Positions 51,614 through 61,402 are shown, counted from the stretch's first letter. The stretch: DNA of 64,000 nt from Halobacteriovorax marinus SJ (GCF_000210915.2 NC_016620.1:2108001-2172000); one strand, 5' to 3'. Numbers and translations: made by a program. Notes: generated by a model not told the origin, from the letters alone.

Positions 51614-51862
51614 TTAACCTAATTGGATCTTGTTTTTCTTTAAAAGAGTTCTAACTGTATCTGACATAGTAGCTCCACTCTTAACTAGAGCAGCAATTCT
51701 TTCAGCTTTTACGTCGATAAGTTGTGAACCTTCGATATGTGGATTGTATTGACCTAATCTTTCAAGGAACTTTCCGTCTCTTGGATTTCTTGAGTCTGTG
51801 GCAACAATAGTGTAAATAGGCATATGAACTCTACCACCGCGTTGCATTCTGATTGTTAGCAT
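51614..51862 (-). CDS. rpsP: 30S ribosomal protein S16
   Basis: 82 residues: MLTIRMQRGGRVHMPIYTIV, DSRNPRDGKFLERLGQYNP and the C-terminal VRTLLKKNKI are typical of bS16. The usual partners rimM, trmD and rplS are not downstream here; khpA is. Confidence 0.97.
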   Translation of the reverse strand: MLTIRMQRGGRVHMPIYTIVATDSRNPRDGKFLERLGQYNPHIEGSQLIDVKAERIAALVKSGATMSDTVRTLLKKNKIQLG

Positions 51863-51959
51863 GTATTAACTCCTACAATAACTCTTTATTACACTTGTAA
51901 ATAGGCTATATTAATTAATTCATGACCCGTTAGATGTCAATGTTTTAAGTAATTAATTC

Positions 51960-52364
51960 TTATAAGTCACCGCATTTAATACGATTAAATAATGAGCTGA
52001 ATTCATTAGAGATACTCTGAAGAATTCTTGGCTTAACCTCAGTCTGGTTTCCTGTAAGCACTGAGAGAACCTTAATTTCCTTTCTAAGAGTCTTATATCT
52101 CTTCTTATAAGCCTGAACACAATTCTTATTTCTTGGACTCTCTACGGCCATACAAATCGCTCTAACGGTTGATACCTTAGTTGAGATTTCAGCAACTTGG
52201 GCAGAGAATTGGAACTTATCGCTATAACCTTGGTTAAAGTCAAGTGAAGCGCTCACAAGATCTTCAAAGGCATTATTATAGACATCTCTACACTCAGCAT
52301 CTGAAAGTGCATAAGCTGAATTTAGACAAAGTAGTGACATTAAGATTAGTAGACCCTTTTTCAT
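51960..52364 (-). CDS. Hypothetical secreted helical protein
   Basis: 134 residues with a signal peptide (about 1-19, ending AYA). The mature part is all-helical with four Cys (CRDVY, AICMA, NCVQAY, IKCGDL) that could form two disulfides. No family was recognised. Its Shine-Dalgarno sequence lies in a short hairpin (52372-52390). Confidence 0.65.
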   Translation of the reverse strand: MKKGLLILMSLLCLNSAYALSDAECRDVYNNAFEDLVSASLDFNQGYSDKFQFSAQVAEISTKVSTVRAICMAVESPRNKNCVQAYKKRYKTLRKEIKVLSVLTGNQTEVKPRILQSISNEFSSLFNRIKCGDL

Positions 52365-52371
52365 AGTAACT

Positions 52372-52390
52372 CCTAAATTAAAAATTTAGG
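52372..52390 (-). promoter_or_regulatory. Hairpin overlapping a ribosome-binding site
   Basis: CCTAAATT (52372-52379) and AATTTAGG (52383-52390) form an 8-bp inverted repeat directly before the ATG at 52364. On the minus strand the TTAGGAG ribosome site is half inside the stem, so folding could limit translation. Confidence 0.4.
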
Positions 52391-52444
52391 TGAATTTATC
52401 AATAAATTAAAAATCAAACAATGCATCGCGTCATTTTTACATAT

Positions 52445-52470
52445 AAAAAAGGGAGTCTCTACTGACCTCC
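52445..52470 (-). terminator. Terminator-like hairpin after the NADAR gene
   Basis: On the minus strand GGAGGTC (complement of 52464-52470) can pair imperfectly with GACTCCC (complement of 52451-52457) and is followed by six T (complement of 52445-52450). It lies seven bases after the NADAR gene's stop. Confidence 0.5.
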
Positions 52471-52476
52471 AAACTT

Positions 52477-53130
52477 TTACTGAGCTTGCTCTCTAAATTC
52501 TTTTCGAAGCTCCATCCAAATCTTATTGTAGAACCACGCAGGAGGAGCATCTCCCATAATATGATCAGGAAGAAGTTTCAGATCTCCAGTGGAGAGAAGA
52601 ATCTCCATCACCTTTGGATTCTGAATGGCCTTTGTTCTCAGAGCATCTTTAATCAGACGGTAATGAACACCTTTAGATACTGTCCAAAACTTGATTTTCT
52701 TTCCTTGGAAAGTCACCCAGTCAATTCCCATCTCTCTCATATTTGCATTGGCATAACCGCCGGCCTTCTTGGCCAGAAAGCCTGTCATCAATTCAACTTC
52801 GGCCCTTGAATATGGCCACTCTATTCCCTCGAAAGTCGCTCTCATGTCATCTTGCGACTCAGGATACTTTAGCGACTGCCAGAAACCTTCAACTGACTTG
52901 TACAGAGTTCCTTTGTAAACAAAGTCTGTGGCCGCAAAATTTGAAAGAATTCCAAGTTCATTACGCTTTGAAAGAATGACTTCTCCCTCTTTAGCGTCCT
53001 GTGGAAGAACTTCCCAGCCTGGAGCTGTTTGACGATCTACCTCTTGCCACCAATGGGCAGGGTAATCAGCGTTGGCCGCAAATGTTAATGTCGAAAATAA
53101 AAAAAGGATGTGTAGTGCGAGATTTTTCAT
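52477..53130 (-). CDS. Secreted NADAR-family protein
   Basis: 217 residues from the ATG at 53130, which gives a signal peptide (MKNLALHILFLFSTLTFAAN); a longer reading from 53205 has no ribosome site. The mature domain is NADAR/YbiA-like: LGILSNFAATDFVYKGTLYKSVEGFWQSLKYP, GGYANANMREMG and LLSTGDLKLL. Known members remove ADP-ribose from guanine bases of DNA or cleave riboflavin intermediates in the cytosol. An exported NADAR is unexpected and may act in the periplasm, outside the cell or within prey. No partner toxin gene (DarT-like) was seen. Confidence 0.75.
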   Translation of the reverse strand: MKNLALHILFLFSTLTFAANADYPAHWWQEVDRQTAPGWEVLPQDAKEGEVILSKRNELGILSNFAATDFVYKGTLYKSVEGFWQSLKYPESQDDMRATFEGIEWPYSRAEVELMTGFLAKKAGGYANANMREMGIDWVTFQGKKIKFWTVSKGVHYRLIKDALRTKAIQNPKVMEILLSTGDLKLLPDHIMGDAPPAWFYNKIWMELRKEFREQAQ

Positions 53131-53318
53131 AACGGTATTAAATAAGTTGGATCGGACTATGTCATGACCCAAAGCAAAGTCTCCTAAGGCATGAAAAGTA
53201 GTCAATTTGAAGTTTTCAAGATCCAGTTAGAAAATATAAATAGCTGAAATTTCGTAAACAAAATCTAACACTAGAAAATCATTTAAACTAAAAAAGACAA
53301 ATATCCGAGAAGATTACT

Positions 53319-54854
53319 ATGTTTAACGAGTTTAGAAATTATCTCATAAAGACTGCGGCCCTAATGGGAGCTGCTGCTTCGCTCGTCTACTTCGTACCGA
53401 GGGTCAGTGAGAAGTTTGAGGAACCAAAAAAAGAGAAGTCTTCCAAAGAAATAGCCCTCACTGATAGCGATGGCCTAAGTAAATATGATCGCAGGGCGAG
53501 AAGACCTGCCTCAGTTTCTCTTGATCTTAATGAAGAAGAAAGCGCGATACTCATAGAAGAAGACTCTAATAAAGAAATTGAAGAAGACTTTAGGGCCGAC
53601 GAAGATCCCGCCTTAAAGGCACTTGTCAACGCAAACTTTAATAATGCAAGTGAAGACGAGACGTCTACTCCTAGTAGCACTCAAGATGCAGTAATCAACT
53701 ATGGAGACACTTCTCCTTCTGGGGGCGCCAGCGAAGCAAATGGTCCAAGAGTCAGTAGACGTGAACCATCCCAAGAAAGTCAAAGTAGCTCTAGCAATGA
53801 TAGTAGCGAACAAAGTGACTTTAAGTCTGTCGCTGACTTAGATAGTGCGGATTCTAGTGACGACAATCTCTATGGCATTTCAAATTGTACGACAAATTGT
53901 AACTCTAGTGATGTGAGCGATAACTCAAGTAGCGCAGACTCTAGTGGTTCACAAGTGGGTGGAAGCTCTGATACAACTGATTCAAGTAGTGATGTTGCTC
54001 CTACAGTAACTGCAGATATTGGGTCGGGAAACTTTTCATCCAATCCAAATGTAACTCTAAGCTCTGCTCAATCTGGAGATATTTATTATTGTGTTGCCAA
54101 TGGTAGCTGTTGTGATCCAAATCCTAGTGCAGGGGGAACTCTTTATAGCTCTACCTTAAATATTGGTAGTGGTGATGGAAATTACTGCTTAAGCTATGTA
54201 GGGATTAGCCCTAGTGGAATTCTAGGAGAGAGCGCAAATCAAACTTACCTCGTAGATCAAACTCTCCCCGATATGGATTCAATTGTAGATATTCAATATC
54301 TTCAAACAACACAGCAGTCGAGCATCGCCATTGACTCTGATAATTTTGGAGAAAGTGGATATGATTATGGACTCTATGGCCTAAGTTCAGATCCTTCTGC
54401 GCTCAACTGTAAGCAAGTTGAAGAGAACTTTCTTCACGGAACTTATGGTGTAGACTTTGATGGAAACTCTACTCCGGACCTATTCGATCTAAGTTCAATT
54501 TTCACAACGATTACAACTCCACTAAGACCAGATATTATGCAATATGGTAGTGCTGGAAATTTCTTTGTCTCTATTCTCTCAAATAGAAACCCTACTGATG
54601 AGGCCAAAAGAACTTGTGTAACCCATAGAGTGATTCTACAAGACTTTGACTACTTTGCCTTTGCACCTACGACGACTTCTGCTCCTGCTGTAAATGGGTC
54701 GGGACATATGGAAGTCAGTGGAAGCTTTAATAGTTTTGGAATCTTCAGAGAGCCTGCGGCCATTGGGGACAATTCTATCACCAGTGGAAGCTCAAAGTAT
54801 GAACTCGACTCAAGCAATATTCTTGAATCTTCAAAAGAAGAAATTATTTACTAA
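53319..54854 (+). CDS. Secreted Ser-rich surface protein
   Basis: 511 residues: an N-terminal hydrophobic anchor or leader (about 9-27, IKTAALMGAAASLVYFV), an acidic, Ser-rich and probably disordered region (about 45-225, SSSSNDSSEQSDFKSVADLD), and from about 228 a small Ig-like module (PTVTADIGSGNFSSNPNVTL, GDIYYCVANGSCC), similar to chitobiase C-terminal-like beta repeats. The remainder has no recognised domain. Likely exported to the cell surface. It opens the right-hand surface-protein cluster. Confidence 0.75.
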   Translation: MFNEFRNYLIKTAALMGAAASLVYFVPRVSEKFEEPKKEKSSKEIALTDSDGLSKYDRRARRPASVSLDLNEEESAILIEEDSNKEIEEDFRADEDPALKALVNANFNNASEDETSTPSSTQDAVINYGDTSPSGGASEANGPRVSRREPSQESQSSSSNDSSEQSDFKSVADLDSADSSDDNLYGISNCTTNCNSSDVSDNSSSADSSGSQVGGSSDTTDSSSDVAPTVTADIGSGNFSSNPNVTLSSAQSGDIYYCVANGSCCDPNPSAGGTLYSSTLNIGSGDGNYCLSYVGISPSGILGESANQTYLVDQTLPDMDSIVDIQYLQTTQQSSIAIDSDNFGESGYDYGLYGLSSDPSALNCKQVEENFLHGTYGVDFDGNSTPDLFDLSSIFTTITTPLRPDIMQYGSAGNFFVSILSNRNPTDEAKRTCVTHRVILQDFDYFAFAPTTTSAPAVNGSGHMEVSGSFNSFGIFREPAAIGDNSITSGSSKYELDSSNILESSKEEIIY

Positions 54855-54969
54855 TTCCCCCCTACACTGTCTAAATATAATTGTTACAGTCCTTTGATTA
54901 ATTTATTTTTAATAAAAATCTTTATTGCTATAGCTATTTATTCGAATCAAAAATGAAGGATAGAAATAG

Positions 54970-55440
54970 ATGAAGATGAAATTAATAGCGATCTTGGCCC
55001 TCCTTACAACTTCAATTCACATTAGTGCCGCTGTTGGATTTGATGATGTTAAAGAGATGTTTGTAAAAGGAAGCCCTCTTACTAAGAAAGAAATTCTTGA
55101 TGACGCCAGCAATAGAGTTTGGAATGGTCGATGCTTTCAACCACAGGCAGTGAATGAAAAGTTGGGAAGTATTCTTTTTCTTAGAAAAGCAAGTAAGAGA
55201 AATTCATATGAACTCTTAACAGTCATCTCAAATTATATAGACTATCTTGATAGCATGAGTGAGTTTCAAATTATGGATACTCATGGGGATTCTTTTACTA
55301 AGGCCGTTATCAAAAAAGATTTCTATACTCCTCACGCAAATGGACAAAGAACTATTTATAGATATTCCAATCAATATATTATTTCTAAATCTCAAAACTT
55401 TAACGGAGCAATGAGGTACTGCCTCTTCTTTGAAAGATAA
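54970..55440 (+). CDS. Hypothetical secreted protein
   Basis: 156 residues with a signal peptide (about 1-20, ending ISAA). Mature part mixed alpha/beta: VGFDDVKEMFVKGSPLTKKE, WNGRCFQP, YSNQYIISKSQNFNGAMRYC. Two Cys residues (about 59 and 151) could pair. No family was recognised. A hairpin follows the gene. Confidence 0.65.
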   Translation: MKMKLIAILALLTTSIHISAAVGFDDVKEMFVKGSPLTKKEILDDASNRVWNGRCFQPQAVNEKLGSILFLRKASKRNSYELLTVISNYIDYLDSMSEFQIMDTHGDSFTKAVIKKDFYTPHANGQRTIYRYSNQYIISKSQNFNGAMRYCLFFER

Positions 55441-55464
55441 GAATTCCAAAGTATTAAAGATAGA

Positions 55465-55520
55465 AGAAAGGGTAATTGCCAAGTTTTATACTCAGGTTCT
55501 ATTATCCTTTCTATATTTTA
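55465..55520 (+). terminator. Terminator-like long hairpin
   Basis: AGAAAGGGTAAT (55465-55476) pairs with ATTATCCTTTCT (55501-55512) over 12 positions with one G-U pair; a 24-base loop lies between and ATATTTTA follows. It comes 24 bases after the preceding gene. The loop is large, so efficiency is uncertain. Confidence 0.4.
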
Positions 55521-55645
55521 CCTAAAGGTTCCCTCCCTAAACTATCGAATTAATTCACCCACAAGTTTTCTTAATAAAATTAACCATCTACCGAATAGAA
55601 TAGTATGAAAGACCTACTACTTTCAGCTACTTTGTGGAACGTTTG

Positions 55646-58600
55646 ATGAATAATATGCTGCTAAAAATTTTCTTACTTTTTCTAAGCACAAGTATAACTT
55701 TTGCTTCTGAGAAAATTTCTTACTCAGGAAGGCTCACTAGCGCTAACGGTGCACCTATTTCTGGGCCAGTAAGTATTACCTTAGACATTGTAACTTCTAC
55801 ACCTACAACTCTATGTTCAATCACTGACACTTCTGTTCCACTCTCCAATGGGGTTTTCCATTTAGAAGTAGACTACGGAACAACTTGTGATAGCTCTAGA
55901 TCGTTGAAACAAATTATTTCAGATGCTGTAAATGCGTCAGAAGAATTATTTATAAGAGTGACGGATAATACTCATACAAAAGTTTATCCGGCCCAGGCCA
56001 TCACATCCACACCTCTAGCGACTTTTGCCCTAGAAGCGGCTTCTGTTAGAGAGGGATCAATTGTTAATACAGACTTAAAAGGTGTTGCGGCCAATTGTGC
56101 TAATAATGAAGTTATTGCTGGAGATGGTTCTGGTAACTTTAAATGTATTTCAGCAAGTACTGGTTCAGTAACTTCTATTACAGCAGGAACTGGGCTTACA
56201 GGTGGAACGATCACTTCGTCAGGAACAATAGCTGTTGACGTAGGAGCCGGTGCTGGAAATATTCCACAACTTGATGGTTCAGGAAAACTTGTAACTTCTG
56301 TTGAAACTGACCCTAATGTACTGGCCTTTGCCAAAAGCTCACTTCCAACTTGTAATGCGGGAGAAGTTCTAAAATCTGATGGTACTAATTTTTCATGTGT
56401 AACAGATGATGTTGGAACAGACTCAGATACGACTTACACAGCGGGAACAGGGATTGATCTCACAGCAGGTCAATTCTCAATTGATGCCAGTGCATGTCCA
56501 GCTGGACAGAGAATGATTTTTGGAGCTCCAGGTTTTGGATGTGAAGATGCCGATGCTATTTCTCTTCAAGGTAATGATGTTGATAATGCAGCTCCAAACG
56601 ACAACGATGTTTTGACATGGAATAATGCCACATCTAAATGGGAACCGAGAGCAACAGCTGCGACAGTTACAAACTTAGACGATCTCTCTGATGCTGCAAC
56701 AACAACGGATAACTTATTCCTTGGTCATAGTAATACAATGGGAACTTCAAATACAGGAGTTGGTATTACTTCACTCGACGCTTTAACTACAGGTAACTTT
56801 AATACGTCTATTGGTGATGGCTCACTTACTGCTAATCAAAGTGGATCAAATAATGTGGCCATTGGTTACAACGCTGGTGCCAGCAATATTTCAGGAAGTG
56901 GAAATGTCTTCATAGGAAATGCCGCTGGAGAAAATGAAACAGGATCAAATAAGCTCTATATTGATAATTCAAATACTGCGACTCCACTTATCCAAGGTGA
57001 CTTCTCTACTGATATCGTTACGATAAATGGAAAGTTAAAAATTGTTGATGGTACTGAGGGTGCTACAAAAGTTCTTACGTCCTCCGCGGATGGAACAGCA
57101 AGTTGGACTTCTCTCTCTGGTGCCGGAAGTGTGACAAGTGTTGATGTAACTGCTCCTCTGGTAAAAGGTGGTACAGCATCAGATGTCGATCTCTCAATTC
57201 CTGCGGCGACAACAACTGCTGACGGTTACTTAAGTTCAACGGACTGGAATATTTTTAATATGAAGCAGGACGCTCTACCTAGTGGTGGAACGACTGGACA
57301 ATACCTTCGAGGCGATTTAACTCTTTCAACTTTTGTAGATGATGTTCTAGCTAGTGTCCTAACAGGATATAGTGCAGGTGCAAATACTCCCCTAGCTGCA
57401 ACAGATAATGTTGTAGGAGCTTTCTCTAAAGTGCAGGGACAAATAAATGCCAATCAAACTTCAATCTCAACTAACGCATCTGATATCGCTACTAATACAA
57501 CAGATATTGCTTCAAAAGTTGACAAGACTACAACTGTTAACGGAGTCGCCCTCTCTTCAAATATTGTACTAGACACTGACGATGTTGCCGAAGGTTCTAC
57601 AAATCTTTACTTCCAAGACTCTCGCGCAAAAGCAGCGGCAGTAATTAATGCAACAACAGGAAGTGAAACAGATAGGGCCCCTTCAGTACAAGCAATAAAG
57701 AATTATATTACAGCAAATACTGGAACTGGTGACTTCATGGCCGATGGCTCAGTTCCAATGACATCTCAGCTTAAACTGGCCGATGGAACATCTTTTGCGC
57801 CGGCACTTTCATTTAACAACGATCCAAATACAGGTCTCTTTTCATCTGGTGCTGACGCTATTGGATTTGCGACTGGAAGTATAGAAAAGATGACACTCGC
57901 TTCAAACGGAAATTTAGGTATTGGAACACCTTCTCCGTCTTCAGGTCTTAACCTACACGAAAAGAATAGAATTCAAATAACAAATTCAACAACAGGTAAT
58001 GCAAACTTCTTAGATGGTATTTCAATTGCCCTACTTAGCAGTAAGGATATGGAAATTAGAGCTTCAGAGTCAGGTGCAAAGATTGATATGATTGCTGATG
58101 ACTTTATTAAATTTAATACGAGTGGCTCTAACGAGAGAATGAGAATTATTCAAAATGGTAATGTTGGGATTGGTGTCACTGATCCAGATGCAAAGCTAGA
58201 AGTTGCAGGACAAGTTAAAATCACAGGCGGAACACCAGGCGTTGGTAAAGTACTAACTTCAGATGCAGATGGTCTCGCCTCTTGGACAACTCCAACTTCT
58301 GGAACAGTTAGCTCAGTTTCGGCGACAGCTCCTCTATCTGTTACAAACCCTACGACAACTCCTTCACTCTCTATCTCTCAAGCGAATACATCTACTAATG
58401 GTTACCTTAGTTCAACTGATTGGAATACATTTAATAATAAACAGAGTGCTCTTCCAACAGGAGGAACAACTTCACAGTACCTAAGAGGAGATTACACTCT
58501 TTCAACTTTTGTCGATGATGTGCTAGCAAGCGTACTTACGGGTTACACTGTAGGCGCAGATACACCTCTTGCGGCAACAGACTCAGTTCTCGGGGCATTT

Positions 58601-61402
58601 TCAAAAGTTCAGGGACAGATCAATGATAACAATACTGATATCAGCACCAATGCAACAAATATTGGAACGAATACGACAAATATAAGTAATAATGCCAGTG
58701 CAATTTCAACTAACACTGGAAATATCTCAAGCAATGCAACAGATATAGCAACTAATGCTTCAAATATAGCAAGTAATGATACAGATATCGCTCAGAATGC
58801 CAGTGATATTGCAGCAATAAATGAATCGCAGTGGACAACAACAGGTTCAGACATTTATTACAACACTGGAAATATTGGGATGGGTACCCCTACTCCTAGA
58901 ACAAAACTTCATCTATTTGGATCAGCAGGAGCAGCGGCATCAGACTTTTTAACTATTGAAGGCGCAGGTAATGCTGGAGTAGGAAGAGGAGTTGGAGTTT
59001 TAATGAAAGTTCCAGCAGGCAGTGGAACAACTGTAGATGGTGCCCGAATCGTAGCGACTCAAAGATCAGGAACTTCAACAGATATTGCTTTTGAACTAGG
59101 TACAACTGGAACACTAAGTGAAAGGATGAGATTTACTCATACTGGAAAAGTAGGTGTTGGAGTTAGTAACCCTATTTCATCTTTAGACTTAAATAATGAA
59201 GGCAAGATAAAATACAACAATTTTAAATTAAATGGACAATCGCAAACTGAAGATAGTCAAGGTGCAAGCTATATTATACTCCATCAAGCATACGATGGTG
59301 CATTAATGAGTGACCATAGAGTAGAAGGTAGAATTACGGCAAGAAGAGGAAATACAACATCGTCAAATAAGTCGATTAATTGTCTAATTTCGTCTTCTAC
59401 CGCTTATAACACAGATCAAGCGACCCTCTCTTGTTTAAGAGAAAATGTTAGATTAGTTTATGTTGATGTAGCTTCCGTGAAGTATATTGCACTTAAGCTC
59501 TTGAATACCTCTACAAGATATGACTTTAGATTTGATGGATATGCATCTGTGCCTAATGGCGAAGAGTTTTTAAAACTACTATATGATCAACAAGTATCTA
59601 ATGAAACCGCTTTTACCTCTAAAGCAAGTAATATTATAGATGGTAAGTTACTTGTATCTGAAAATATAATTGGAGAAAAGAATATTGCGATCTCCACAGG
59701 TAGTAGCATTAAGTTAAAGGGTGAATCAGACAGTACTCATAGAATCTACCATCAAACTGCAACTGATAGTGATGTCATAGAGATTTCTGCAAACTTTAAG
59801 ATTGACGACTACAATTCTGGAACGCCTCAGACAAGGTTCAGAATATTAGCAGGATCAGGTAATGTTGGTATTGGATTAGGAGAAACCGCTCCTACAGAAA
59901 GACTAGAGGTTTCAGGAAATGTGAAGGCCACTGCTTTCTACGGTGATGGTTCCGGCTTAACAGGAATTACTGCTGATAGTTCAAGTAATAATGTAAACGC
60001 AATTATTAATGCTGATGCCGACTCAAACTCAAGTGGTGAGATCCTTCTACAAACTGCTGGAACAACAAGAGCAAGTATTTCTAATACGGGAGATATGACT
60101 CTAGGAAGTGCTGTTAATTCAGGTACAGGAGTAACGAGCTTTAGTGTTGGCTCTGCTACTGAGCCAAGTGTAATCTCTCTAGGTGAAGATGCTAGCAATA
60201 ACTCCGCCATCACATGGAATAATACAAGTAACTATGTCTCTATTGGTACTACTAATGCCAGTACGGCTTACAATGAAACTCTCGTAGTTAGAAATGGTAA
60301 AGTCGGAATCGGGACAAACAACCCTGTTGATAAGCTCACAGTTAAAGGTGATACATCATCTCTAAGACTCGAATCTACAACTGCAAATATAAATAACTCA
60401 AGTAGTATCGTCTTTGCTGAAAATGCCACTGATGATCACTTCATACTTAGATATGACGGTTCAGACTCTGTTGAAGGAAGTGGTGCTCTAACCTTTAGTG
60501 GAATGAGCTCCGGAGATATTTTATCTCTTAATAGAGGTGGTAAAGTTGGAATTGGAACAACTGCACCGTCAGTTAAATTTCAAGTTCAAACTGAGAGTTT
60601 AGGTACAGGTTGGAAAGCTGTGAACGACAATTTTGCCTTCCTCTCACAAGATGCGTGGCAAACACTCGTCTCTACATCAGCGGACACTTGGGGTTCTTCG
60701 ATTATGCTCAAACAAGTTGATCATGCGACAAAAGCATACGAAAATAGTTGGGCCATCTCAAGACAGACAAACTCTAATGGGACTGGTGACGGATCTCTAA
60801 GATTTACTTACGGTACAGATGTCTCACCTACTGAGAATCCGGCCATGGTAACTTTTGAAACTAATGGACGTGTCGGTATTGGAACAGTTGATCCAAGCGA
60901 GCAACTAGAAGTTAATGGTAATGTAAAGGCCGCGTCTTATCTCTATACATCAGATAAGAGATTTAAAAAGAATATAACTCTAGTTGAAGCGCCACTTGCT
61001 AAAGTTGATGCCCTTAGAGGTGTTCTCTTTGATTGGAGAAATGATGAGTACAATGATTTAAACCTTCCTGAAGGAAGAGATTACGGTTTCATCGCTCAAG
61101 AAGTTGAAGAAGTTGCACCAGAGTTAGTACACACAGATGACTTTGGTTATAAGTCTGTTAAGTACGCCAATATCACATCTATCTTAGTGGAGGCAGTTAA
61201 GTCGCTCAAAGACAAATTCAATAAGTACTTTGAAGATAATGATAAGGAAGTAAAAGAATTAGGAAGAAAGGTTGCCTCACTAGAAGAGGAGAATAAAGAA
61301 TTAAAGAAGAAGTCTCTTGAAAATGAAAGAAGAATTGAAGAGATGGAGAAGAACTTAAAAGAAATATTAAAGACAATGAATTCTAATAATAAGAATAACT
61401 AA
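55646..61402 (+). CDS. Giant fibre protein with C-terminal S74 chaperone domain
   Basis: 1918 residues from the ATG at 55646 (a GTG at 55634 would add four). Signal peptide to about residue 20 (LLFLSTSITFA). The body is made of beta-helix/fibre-like repeats with recurring VGIGTxxP segments and a duplicated block of about 120 residues. Near residue 1770 YTSDKRFKKNI begins a peptidase S74/intramolecular chaperone domain (GVLFDWRNDEYND, YGFIAQEVEEVAPELV); the last 60 residues are a coiled coil. S74 domains trimerise phage tail fibres and often cleave themselves off. It resembles the mosaic trimeric adhesins of Bdellovibrio, suggesting a prey-binding surface fibre. The fibrinogen-module gene follows after 11 bases. 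Confidence 0.9.
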   Translation: MNNMLLKIFLLFLSTSITFASEKISYSGRLTSANGAPISGPVSITLDIVTSTPTTLCSITDTSVPLSNGVFHLEVDYGTTCDSSRSLKQIISDAVNASEELFIRVTDNTHTKVYPAQAITSTPLATFALEAASVREGSIVNTDLKGVAANCANNEVIAGDGSGNFKCISASTGSVTSITAGTGLTGGTITSSGTIAVDVGAGAGNIPQLDGSGKLVTSVETDPNVLAFAKSSLPTCNAGEVLKSDGTNFSCVTDDVGTDSDTTYTAGTGIDLTAGQFSIDASACPAGQRMIFGAPGFGCEDADAISLQGNDVDNAAPNDNDVLTWNNATSKWEPRATAATVTNLDDLSDAATTTDNLFLGHSNTMGTSNTGVGITSLDALTTGNFNTSIGDGSLTANQSGSNNVAIGYNAGASNISGSGNVFIGNAAGENETGSNKLYIDNSNTATPLIQGDFSTDIVTINGKLKIVDGTEGATKVLTSSADGTASWTSLSGAGSVTSVDVTAPLVKGGTASDVDLSIPAATTTADGYLSSTDWNIFNMKQDALPSGGTTGQYLRGDLTLSTFVDDVLASVLTGYSAGANTPLAATDNVVGAFSKVQGQINANQTSISTNASDIATNTTDIASKVDKTTTVNGVALSSNIVLDTDDVAEGSTNLYFQDSRAKAAAVINATTGSETDRAPSVQAIKNYITANTGTGDFMADGSVPMTSQLKLADGTSFAPALSFNNDPNTGLFSSGADAIGFATGSIEKMTLASNGNLGIGTPSPSSGLNLHEKNRIQITNSTTGNANFLDGISIALLSSKDMEIRASESGAKIDMIADDFIKFNTSGSNERMRIIQNGNVGIGVTDPDAKLEVAGQVKITGGTPGVGKVLTSDADGLASWTTPTSGTVSSVSATAPLSVTNPTTTPSLSISQANTSTNGYLSSTDWNTFNNKQSALPTGGTTSQYLRGDYTLSTFVDDVLASVLTGYTVGADTPLAATDSVLGAFSKVQGQINDNNTDISTNATNIGTNTTNISNNASAISTNTGNISSNATDIATNASNIASNDTDIAQNASDIAAINESQWTTTGSDIYYNTGNIGMGTPTPRTKLHLFGSAGAAASDFLTIEGAGNAGVGRGVGVLMKVPAGSGTTVDGARIVATQRSGTSTDIAFELGTTGTLSERMRFTHTGKVGVGVSNPISSLDLNNEGKIKYNNFKLNGQSQTEDSQGASYIILHQAYDGALMSDHRVEGRITARRGNTTSSNKSINCLISSSTAYNTDQATLSCLRENVRLVYVDVASVKYIALKLLNTSTRYDFRFDGYASVPNGEEFLKLLYDQQVSNETAFTSKASNIIDGKLLVSENIIGEKNIAISTGSSIKLKGESDSTHRIYHQTATDSDVIEISANFKIDDYNSGTPQTRFRILAGSGNVGIGLGETAPTERLEVSGNVKATAFYGDGSGLTGITADSSSNNVNAIINADADSNSSGEILLQTAGTTRASISNTGDMTLGSAVNSGTGVTSFSVGSATEPSVISLGEDASNNSAITWNNTSNYVSIGTTNASTAYNETLVVRNGKVGIGTNNPVDKLTVKGDTSSLRLESTTANINNSSSIVFAENATDDHFILRYDGSDSVEGSGALTFSGMSSGDILSLNRGGKVGIGTTAPSVKFQVQTESLGTGWKAVNDNFAFLSQDAWQTLVSTSADTWGSSIMLKQVDHATKAYENSWAISRQTNSNGTGDGSLRFTYGTDVSPTENPAMVTFETNGRVGIGTVDPSEQLEVNGNVKAASYLYTSDKRFKKNITLVEAPLAKVDALRGVLFDWRNDEYNDLNLPEGRDYGFIAQEVEEVAPELVHTDDFGYKSVKYANITSILVEAVKSLKDKFNKYFEDNDKEVKELGRKVASLEEENKELKKKSLENERRIEEMEKNLKEILKTMNSNNKNN
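57130..57500 (+). repeat. Internal duplicated block, copy 1
   Basis: About 370 bases that encode the same order of motifs as 58306-58676: APL, DGYLSSTDWN, YLRGD, LSTFVDDVLASVLTGY, AFSKVQGQIN. The offset between copies is 1176 bases (392 codons), so the duplication is in frame and adds a repeating fibre segment. Confidence 0.75.
58306..58676 (+). repeat. Internal duplicated block, copy 2
   Basis: Second copy of the fibre segment at 57130-57500; protein conservation is strong (NGYLSSTDWN, YLRGD, FVDDVLASVLTGY, AFSKVQGQIN), while DNA has drifted at third codon positions. It is followed by an Asn/Thr/Ile-rich heptad-like stretch (ISTNATNIGTNTTNI) that suggests trimeric coiled-coil structure. Confidence 0.75.

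Noticed and set aside
53387-53680. 97-residue minus-strand ORF opposite the Ser-rich protein
   Set aside because: Ser/Leu-rich shadow of acidic and Ser codons on the plus strand.
55984-56334. 116-residue minus-strand ORF in the fibre gene
   Set aside because: Pro/Val/Ala-rich translation is the complement of repeated fibre codons; no start signal.
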